Positions 55,667 to 64,000 of a stretch of 64,000 bases of DNA are shown here, piece after piece. Every line of letters begins with the position of its first letter. Positions within the stretch are counted from its first letter, which is position 1. Source of the DNA: Knoxdaviesia capensis (Eukaryota > Ascomycota > Sordariomycetes > Microascales > Gondwanamycetaceae). Under the pieces are notes generated by a model, which made no database searches, was not told the DNA's origin, and worked only from the letters and a program-made list of their open reading frames with translations. Location of the stretch: assembly GCA_001510575.1 (NCBI GenBank), contig LNGK01000006.1, forward strand, positions 2,227,565 through 2,291,564, written 5' to 3'. The position numbers and the translations under genes were made by a program.

Positions 55667-58600
55667 GGAGGGAGCTTTAGAGCGAGAGTATTGGGGAGAA
55701 GCCGGGTTTTCCTTATTTTTACCTTGGGTGTTTTCTGTGGATTTGGCTTTTGGCTTTTGGGTTGGGGATGGGATCTGGAGTTCGTTTTCTGCTGCTTCTT
55801 GTTGTTTCGTTCAAGCTTCCTGTTTCGTTTATGATGGTCCCGGACATGCATTTTTCCACCTCTGAGTATCGCGTTTTCTCATATTCGGTAGTTCTTGTAC
55901 ACACACATATCAAAATTGCATCACCGTCCTTCGCTCAAGCTGCGCGCCCAGTCGGTTCCTTGCATTGCATCTGCGCGCTGCCACCCCGCCATTTTTGCTG
56001 CTCGCCGTGACTGTCTCTTTTGGGTCTGGTGGTTCTGGTGCCGGCCGGAGTGAAGGAGGTTATCTACCACGCCGAGTTCTGCGGGTGTTGGCTGGCCATG
56101 CACGCCGGCACACACATTCGCGTCCCGATTGAGGATGGCCTGGTATTCTCTGCATTGGTCCAGCGACCCTACCCCTCACGTTCGGGGGTTTGCACACCTC
56201 CGGAGGTGATTTGGACCCAGCCGGCCATGCCGTGGGGGGCACGGCCGCGCAAAAAGCCCTGGACACAGCCTTGCGGGAATACCACGCAGGGTGTAAGATC
56301 ACCACATATCACCCCACGAGATTGAACGAGATACCACAGCAGGATAAAAACCCCTCGTTTGCCGGGACCCGGTGACTTCATGCCGCCATCGAAGAGGTTT
56401 TCCCCTCCAATCCGGCGTCTCCACCGCAATTTCCCATGAGGCTAAAAAGAGAGAAGAGAGGTGAATGCTCACGAAATGACCCGAGCTGGAAGACCCGGAA
56501 AAGAAAAAGCCACGGATACAATGGCTTTGGTCGTGTGGCTTGCGATACGATACGATGCACTTCGTCCCCGCTCATGATACCAAACCCCCCCAACACAGAA
56601 AATAGAATCAAAAAATTAACCGAAGATACCAGGCCGGCTAGATAGGTCGAGATTAAGGTTTCTTAGGAACGTTGGTGTTCCAGTGGCGGTGGCAAGTTGA
56701 GGTGGCAGGCAAAAAGCGCGCGCACACACACACACACCACCGAGCACGCCCTATCGCTTGCTGGCTTGCCCCAACACCACTTCAGCCGTGCAACCCAATC
56801 ACTAATCGAGCGAGCCGGACGCGAAGGGGACAACCGGGGCAACCGGAGCGAGCAGATCCAGAGTTTCTGGGTGTTTCCATGTGTGTCGCCGCCCCCGCCT
56901 GGTGGTATATGGAGCATGGGCAGATAGCTTAAAACCCGCGATAACGAGACATGTGTTGAAGACTTGGACGTGAGTGCAGACGGAGTGTGTGCTGGGCATT
57001 TCGCCTTGCGTGCTTATGGAGGTGGTGTCCCAGACCGGATGCACGCCTGCCTGGAAACTCTCAAAGGCCCCTCCACGGTCTGCGAGCTTCGCTGGTTTGT
57101 GTGGATGTTCGTGCGGGATCTACCCTGGTTCAGACCACGCACGCACACACTCTCTCGCACACACACAGTCAAGTCTTTTCCGCCAGCTGCAGCCGGTGTG
57201 AAGTGGGAGAGAGAGGGTCAAAACGACAATCCCGAACTACTCCAGAGATGCCAGTACGTGGCACTTCCCATACACATTAAACGTGGAGAATTGAGTAATG
57301 GAGGTGTAAGCCATAATCTTCCTCTCCTCTTCTTCCCCTCCGGCATCCCTTCCCTTTCTGGACTCTCCGCCGTTCGCCTGTCCCCCCCCCCATCTCTCTC
57401 TCGACCGGCCGGGAATCCAGAAAAGACCGCCCCGGCAAATGAAAGCAAGGACAATTGGTTGGTATGCCTGGCCGGACGGACGGACAGACAGACTACTTTC
57501 TGACTCCCTCTTGCACCGGCAAGCCCGGCTGACGATGCTTCACTGTATAGTTCTGTTGGTTTTTCGCCTCTCTGGGCAGGGACACACGCGATAGGGAGGC
57601 ATCTGCACGTCTCGGTGTTTCTTGGTACTTACTTACACTTAACTTGTCGATCCCGACGTTGATATACAAGAATATATGCACACCTACACACAACCAGTGT
57701 GAGAGACAAGAGCTCGTTGGAGAGAAGGAAGAGAAAGCAGCGAAGTCAGTGCCCGAGCGTCGGAACCCGCGTATTCCCAAGATCCCAAACCACTCACTCA
57801 TCACACATATTTCTTTTTCCTTTACTCTCCCACAGATACTTGTACTGCATAGCTAGCTGCCTAGCTGCCTTGGAACCAACTGAAAAAAAGAGTAAGAAGT
57901 TTACTAAAGTTTCAGCACCCACAATTGGTTTCCTCAACCTACTAGGAGCGAGGAAGGAGGAAGATGAGGCTCTCTTCCAAGTGGTTTGAGCACCACTCTT
58001 GATGATACACTGTATGCACTCAGTACTGCCGCAGGGAAGAAGAGTTGGCGATAAGTGCCAAAGTGGTGGTTGAAGAGAGAACAAGAACAGAACTGAGAGC
58101 AGTACCAAAAAAAAAGAACCGGGGACCACGGGGAACCCATGCCGAAATTCCAAGATATATAAATAGAAACCAATCCAGAACGGACAAGGCCCGATGTCAC
58201 TCACTCGGCTTCTTGGGGGGAGCACACACCAACCTTTCTCGCTTTCCTTCTTGCTCTGGAAGGCCGTAAAATTGCGAACACACACTCCGGTACTGATACC
58301 CTACGATCAATATCACACGCTCTGAACAGACACATGTAAGTCGGAGAGAAAGAAGCACCGTCGATGGTTGGCTGGCCGGTGTTCGTGTGTGCGGGTGCAG
58401 GGTGGTGCTGACTGTGGTGCACCAACACCTCGTATTAGCCCTGCAGGTGTTGTCCTCAACTCGGACCTGTTTTCTACTTCGTCCGGAGTACCCTATATGA
58501 CAAGTATATAAGAGACAGGACATACACCCTTAGAGAAGAAGGTCTTTCAAACGGGCCACCAAGGGTCCAAATACACACCAATGGTAACATCGCGAGATGG

Positions 58601-61600
58601 ACTCAGAGAGCCCAGAGTTCTGACAAAACCCTGGGTGATCGCTTTGAAAGCACTCACTTATAAGCACACAGTTATTTCCTGTCTTTTAAATCTTTTTTTT
58701 TCTTCTTTCGTGCGGTCGCTTCGTTCGCTTACGGCTGAAGGATTCGCCTGGACCGGGGGTCGTTTGTTGATGGAATCAGGTGTGAGCATCGTGGCGAACC
58801 GATAAACTACCACTGCATGTTTCTCTCCTTAGTCCATTCCATTCATACGGTAAATACATAGTAAATACATACACATACCGACCTATAAGACAGTAAAGAT
58901 GCCAGTAGACAGGAGACAGTTCAGGGTGAGCTTTTTACAGTACGGTACATGTTACCGCTACGTGCTGTACAGACTCGCTCGCAGATTCTGGTTCTCTGTA
59001 CACCACCACATACAGGAAACAAACCCTCACGCTTCAGCCCGGAACATCGCTCTCCCGGCTCATCGGTTGATATAGTCCGGGTTATCCTATGCAATAGCAC
59101 GGTAACGCACAAACCAACGGTCCAAAGGGCGTTTGCCGTCTCCTCTCCTATCTTCTTCACTCCGGGTCCTCCTCCATGTCACCAAAGACGTCAGGCCATG
59201 TATGGAAGTGCGGGGAGGACCCTACACATTACTTACGCTTCGCTCTCTTCTCCCATATCCCCTTCCCCGAAGTTCTCACTTTGCTCCAATCTACTGTACA
59301 CGGTCTCTCGCTCTTCCTCGCTCTTTCTCCCCTCATTTCACCAAAGACCTGAAGGAAAAAAAAGCCCCCCAAATTGCCTCAAAGGGCTGACAGACATCCA
59401 GACCCTCTCCAATTTGCCCCCCCCCGTCCGTCCCGGCCTGACTCGGCCCAACTTCTAAACAGACTCCATACAAGCGAGGGCTTACACTTCTTTTCCGTCT
59501 TCTTTTTGATGGAGAGATCCTGCTCTCATCCCGTTGGTAGTATATGTGGATGGATATATTGCTGTCCTCGGGGACAATTCGTTCGCTTTCTTTCACCTAC
59601 CATTCGTTCTTTGATATCCACTTTAAAGAAATATCGCCCTCATGTTAGTGCCACCGTTGAATCAGGAATCTTTCTTAGGTGCTCGTTAACCCAAACCAGA
59701 TCGATTGAACGCTCCCTACAACACTCTTGGCCGTAGATCGTTTAGAGCTAGGCCGAATAACTAACTATTCCCCGAATTCCGCCGGGATCCAGGTTCTGGC
59801 TAATGTGTACTGTAACCATGCGAATAGCACAGTCGATCCGAAACGGAGACAAACGAAAAAAAACCACCGAAGGCCCAAACAAGGTTTGCGTGGTTTCCGA
59901 TGGATTCCAACACTGAGTGGGTGTAAGGCTAATTTCATAAACTGGTCGGCTAGAGGAGAGGGGGCGATACCGGGACTGGATATAAGGTGGACCACGCAAG
60001 CTTCTGGGCTCGTGTTTGGAAAGAAATGGAAAGCAAAAGACAATACATTTTCCCTCCATGCTGACTACCGACCGGATAGCGTGTTCCACCTCTCCCGCAG
60101 GACCCTGATTTGTGTAATAATAAAGTGGAAACTGAGGGTTACAGAGTCGTCTTTGCCAAGGATGCGGGAAGGATATTATTCGTGATTTGGACGACAGTAG
60201 CTTCGAGAACGGCGAGGTGACCTATTCATGCCCGCAAAAAGGGGCAATGAGACAACGTGAAATGAAGTGCGTGTCAGAGGAGGGGAAGCCAACAGATGAA
60301 TCCTCGCGGTGAAGAAATCACATCACGATGGGCCAACTGACCAACCCACCCCCCGACAGGCGCAAAGGGTGTGCGGCAAATTCCGTACCTGCGTAAGTGA
60401 TACCCATATGTGAAGTATGAGCGGATTAGGGGACTAGAGGAATGTTTGCTGCGTAGATGCGTTTGAATGCTTCCGAGACATCCATGAAAAGAGAGGGGTG
60501 CATAGCTTACAGACTTCTTAGCAAGACACCATCAAACCACCAGACGACCTGCCACTCTTTATCAGAGTATACAGTATATGCGATGTCTGTGTGTAAGTAA
60601 GTGTTTAGGTATGTGTGTAGGTACTGTACACTCTGTACTGTATGTATGCATGTAGAGCAGGCTAGCTAACACCGGACACTAATGGCTGGACGCGTTGCGT
60701 TGCGAGAGACACCATTGCTGGGAGATGCGTGGTTTGAACTTTGACTAGCTGTCTGTCATGTATTGCGGTGGGCTTCGCCTCGTCTCATCTTGCTATTTTT
60801 GGGGTGGGCCGGGTATGAATTGGCCTTGAGTCCGTTCGCTCGCTGAATCTTTGGTTGAAGGAGCGTAGACTCGGGAATTTCACCGGCCTAGACAACGGAG
60901 CTCCGATCGGCATCAGCATATTACTTACATATAAGCGGCGTGTCTGTTGTTCGTGACGAACTTGAACCTGTGATATTTGCCAAGTTTACTGTGACTAACC
61001 GAGAGATGACAAAAAGAAGAAAGGGGTTCGTTCCTATAGGCACACCGACTTTTGATATAGGCACACCAAAATCCCCACTCTTTAATTAGGAATTATTTTA
61101 GTGTTATACCTTTTGTTTCTTGGTATTTTATGGCGCCCCTAAAAAAAGATGGCAGGGTTCCGGTAGTAGCGATATAAGGATAACGGCAAGAAGACGCATA
61201 ACCATATTACACGCCTCAACTAGATCCATACTCTATACCTAGAATGGTTCACACACCGTTATAGCGTCTGGCGGGCGCATTCATGCACGCAAAAACTTGT
61301 CCTAGCAAAATGGCTTGGACAGCGGCCTGAAAACCGGACCAAGAGAGAGCATCAACGAGTGGACGTGTTGTGATCTCTGCCTGGAAAGGTACCAGTGAGA
61401 TCCTGTATGTTCCAGCCAACCTTGGATGTGGCCGGCAAAAAGAAAAAACCGAGGACACGGGGAAATGAGCATGTAGGTGTGAAGCCGTGACGGCGTGGCG
61501 GTAAGAAGTAAATGGGCTCACCGATGTGTGATGACCTGGGCCGCCGTTGATAAATGAAACTTTACGCGGTCGAACAAGAAAAGCAATGGTATTTGTTCAC

Positions 61601-62689
61601 CACGCAAAGTGGGATCCCTCTTGTTCCTTCCAAATACCGCCACATATGATGTAGGTGTAAGTGCTCCTTCCAATACGCGTACCCCGTTCAGCCAGAAGGG
61701 ACAGGGCAAGGCAAGGCTGAGGAGGGATCCTGTGGAAGCCAATTTGACGTGTGGTGTGGATTGTCTGCACTCACTTCAAAGAGAATGACAAGCTCGGCCT
61801 CTCTTAGGAGCGAATGCTACGACAGGTGTTGAGATAATACATGTATTGGTACGGAGTCGTGATGCGTGGACAGCGGGACAATTGACAGGAGCTTCTTTCT
61901 ATTTGGGGGTCATCTCCCGGTTGCTCTTTCCGCTCTCACAAGCCATTCTTGATCGTGACTTACACGCCGCCAAATTTGGTGTTCCCATGACCCGGGAGTC
62001 TTGCTGCGCTCTGTGTGCATTGCACTTGCCTCAACCTTCTGGAATCTGGAACTCGCAGTTTCCCGTGGCAAGTGCCACCGGCAAATTCTCTAGAAACTGT
62101 AAAACTTGGGCAGGTGCGAATGTCGTGAGGAAGGAAGGTGCCAGTAGACAGACCTTCACTGGTCGCACCTGCCTTCGCTCCCCCAGGTATTGTGGTTTCG
62201 CTATGGCTGGCCCATCCTTGGACGGGCTCGAGTGCACCTGCCAGGCATGGATTACTGCTGCCGACCCAGTACGACAGTGGAGGGCAAACGCCCTACGCCA
62301 CACTGTGTAGCGTCTATGGAAGAACCGAACCGCTGCTGGATACTTCCGCCTTTGCGCCTGTCGGACGCTTCCGCCTCGACCGGGAAAACGGACTCCTCCG
62401 GCGCAAAACAACGCTGAAATCGAAATCGACAAAACCGCTCGGGATCCCGAAGCTAATGCGGCAACGACATTGATAATTTCTGTCCACACGACCTCTACTT
62501 TTGCCTTTTTGGCGATGGCTCCTGCCCCCATATCATCCTGCCCTCATGCATTAATTGAAGAAGAGAAGGAGGAAAAGCTTATTGGCCATGTTGTGCTGGT
62601 CGCGCCTTCCGCTTCAATACTGGCCCTCTTGGGCCTTGTGATTCATTCCCAATCGAGTGACCTCTGTGCATCTGGCCCATCCTTGAATC
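55667..62689. other. Gene-free stretch right of brr6
   Basis: No supported gene on either strand. A pyrimidine-rich block lies at 59,230-59,345, without a usable coding frame behind it. Six TACTGTA/TACAGTA heptamers lie between 58,937 and 60,642, two of them only 14 bp apart (60,622 and 60,636). The sequence around 61,060-61,140 is AT-rich. Several frames of 100-160 codons lack any family feature. Confidence 0.5.
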
Positions 62690-62869
62690 ATATAAATCTG
62701 CACCAGTTCCCCTGCTCTCCTCCGGCCTGAAGTCTCAACTCGGACTATCTCTTCCTCTTCCTCTTCCCCCCTCACTTACGGCTTCTTGTGATCTCTGCCT
62801 CAGCCTTCAGCCTTCAACCTCACTTTCTCAACGTGTTTCTGCCGGTTTTCGGCCAAGTTCCAAATCCAG
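62690..62869 (+). promoter_or_regulatory. Possible 5' leader exon of a gene that leaves the window
   Basis: A TATAAAT element (62,690-62,696) is followed by a strongly C+T-rich strand with CTTCCTCTTCCTCTTC (about 62,750), then by a perfect donor context CCAG|GTAAGT with the exon ending at 62,869. This is the same arrangement as at the supported plus-strand genes. There is no in-frame ATG before the donor, so the exon would be untranslated. I cannot see an acceptor or coding exon before 64,000. Confidence 0.3.
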
Positions 62870-64000
62870 GTAAGTATGATCTTCACCATCACAATGGTGC
62901 CACCTCCCCGAATATATATATATTTCTTTTTGGCTTCATGTCACTCCGGCCTGCCGGTGTTGAAGAGCTCGGCTGGGTGGCTAGGATGTCTTTTGGGGGC
63001 AGGATCTTGCATCGAGAAGTCTCGATCTGCTTCGCCGGCTGTTTTCATTGCGTTGGATGCGTTTTGCCCTAGAGCATTGCAGTCCCCCCCCCCATTTCTT
63101 TTTCTATTATTTTTTTTCTACCAGATTGGAGGGCGGGTTTCTTTGCCTTTGCATATGTTACAACTCTCGTCAAGTTTCCCCCAAAATCTCCAAGTTTGGG
63201 CGTGTGACTATACTTGAGTCGTGTGTGCTGGGCGTTGGTTCTGGATGCCGTCCACCTCTAGGTCTGTAACCCTTAGACATCTCCTGTTCATGCCATACAT
63301 ATATTGGGGTTATCTGCCCTCATCTTTGACTTCACAACATTGCTCCATATATTATACCTTGTTGTCAAAAACACATACATGCATGTGCATCTGCATGTTC
63401 CTCCTCTCGGGGAACTTCACCAAATCCGTGTGCACTTACATGCTTGCGCCCGCTTGGTATTACTATGATATAATTCTTCCCCCCCGCCATCTCATGATTG
63501 GACTGGTGTTTGCCGTTTTCTAAACGTAACTTTCTCTATCCACGCACGCACCCATGTTTCCGGTTCGTCTCCATGTCTCTGCCGTTATTGAACCCGTTGC
63601 TGTGATGTGACCCCAAATTTACGTTTTGGTCCCTGTTTTGACCATCATTCCCTTGCTCCAGCAAGGCCCGGTTGTGCTCTCTGTCTGACATGGTGTCTTT
63701 CCGAATAGACTTTCTTCGGTTCTCTCGAAAGCCTTATAGGCATGCCTCCAATTATTTCAGCTCCCTTCCGATGAAGATTCCACAAACCGCACTTATATCG
63801 ACGGTTCTTGGGTCTCTTTAAGGCCAACTCTGAACTGCCTCGTTGCAAAGACTGATATCAGAGCGATTTGTTTTTACCCTGAATCTAGTTGGCCAGACTT
63901 AATTTTACCTCTCTTTCTGTCGGCCTTCTGCTGCGTTCTCCCTGCTTCGTCTTCCATCCGGTCCGGTCCGGATCCGACGGCATAATTCATTTCCCTACCT
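62870..64000. other. Right end of the window, intron or gene-free
   Basis: No supported coding frame. If the donor at 62,870 is used, this is intron. An AT dinucleotide run is at about 62,922-62,933, and the last 100 bases are again C+T-rich. Confidence 0.35.

Noticed and set aside
1..64000. CRISPR arrays, insertion sequences, viral or retroelement genes, toxin genes
   Set aside because: No regularly spaced repeats, no transposase, integrase, reverse transcriptase or capsid-like frames were seen; the DNA is eukaryotic.

Overview
The window looks like a nuclear contig from a filamentous ascomycete (Pezizomycotina; a Eurotiomycete-like fungus is my guess from the proteins, not proven). Reasons: every multi-exon gene has short GTRAGT-type introns with CTAAC or TACTAAC branch sites about 15-30 nt before the acceptor, coding parts are GC-rich at third positions, and the recognisable proteins (Iws1/Spn1, Brr6/Brl1, an SREBP-type bHLH factor, a C2H2 factor) are fungal nuclear proteins. 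There is one 25-N assembly gap at 41,188-41,212.

The layout is very gene-poor. I can support six protein genes, about 7 kb of coding sequence (near 11 % of 64 kb). From left to right: a long gene-free stretch (1-11.5 kb); an SREBP-like bHLH-zipper factor (+, 12,165-14,404) with an 18-codon first exon and a 1,121-nt intron; two short, arginine-rich, single-exon genes of unknown function on the minus strand, each with its own TATA box (18,682-18,948 and 20,511-21,158); a Q/H-rich C2H2 zinc-finger protein (-, 23,847-26,006) headed by about 2 kb of strand-biased polypurine/polypyrimidine DNA; a second large gene-free stretch (28-50 kb) holding microsatellites, homopolymers and palindromes; the transcription elongation factor Iws1 (-, 50,591-52,011), followed in the same frame after a single UAG by another 76 open codons; the nuclear-envelope protein Brr6/Brl1 (+, 53,827-55,666), divergent from iws1; and a last gene-poor stretch, ending in what may be the 5' leader of a gene that continues past the right edge (about 62,690-62,869).

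The genes do not form an obvious pathway or cluster; they are housekeeping and regulatory nuclear functions plus two orphans. I see no transposon, CRISPR array, viral gene, secondary-metabolite core gene, convincing tRNA or rRNA. The points most worth following are the in-frame extension behind the iws1 stop codon, an excess of the heptamer TACTGTA/TACAGTA in the gene-free parts (about 30 sites, none between 9.7 and 28.6 kb), perfect 24-bp and 20-bp palindromes, the pair of TATA-driven orphan genes with heat-shock-like elements and a C31/G31 tract, and the polypyrimidine leaders that mark every multi-exon gene.
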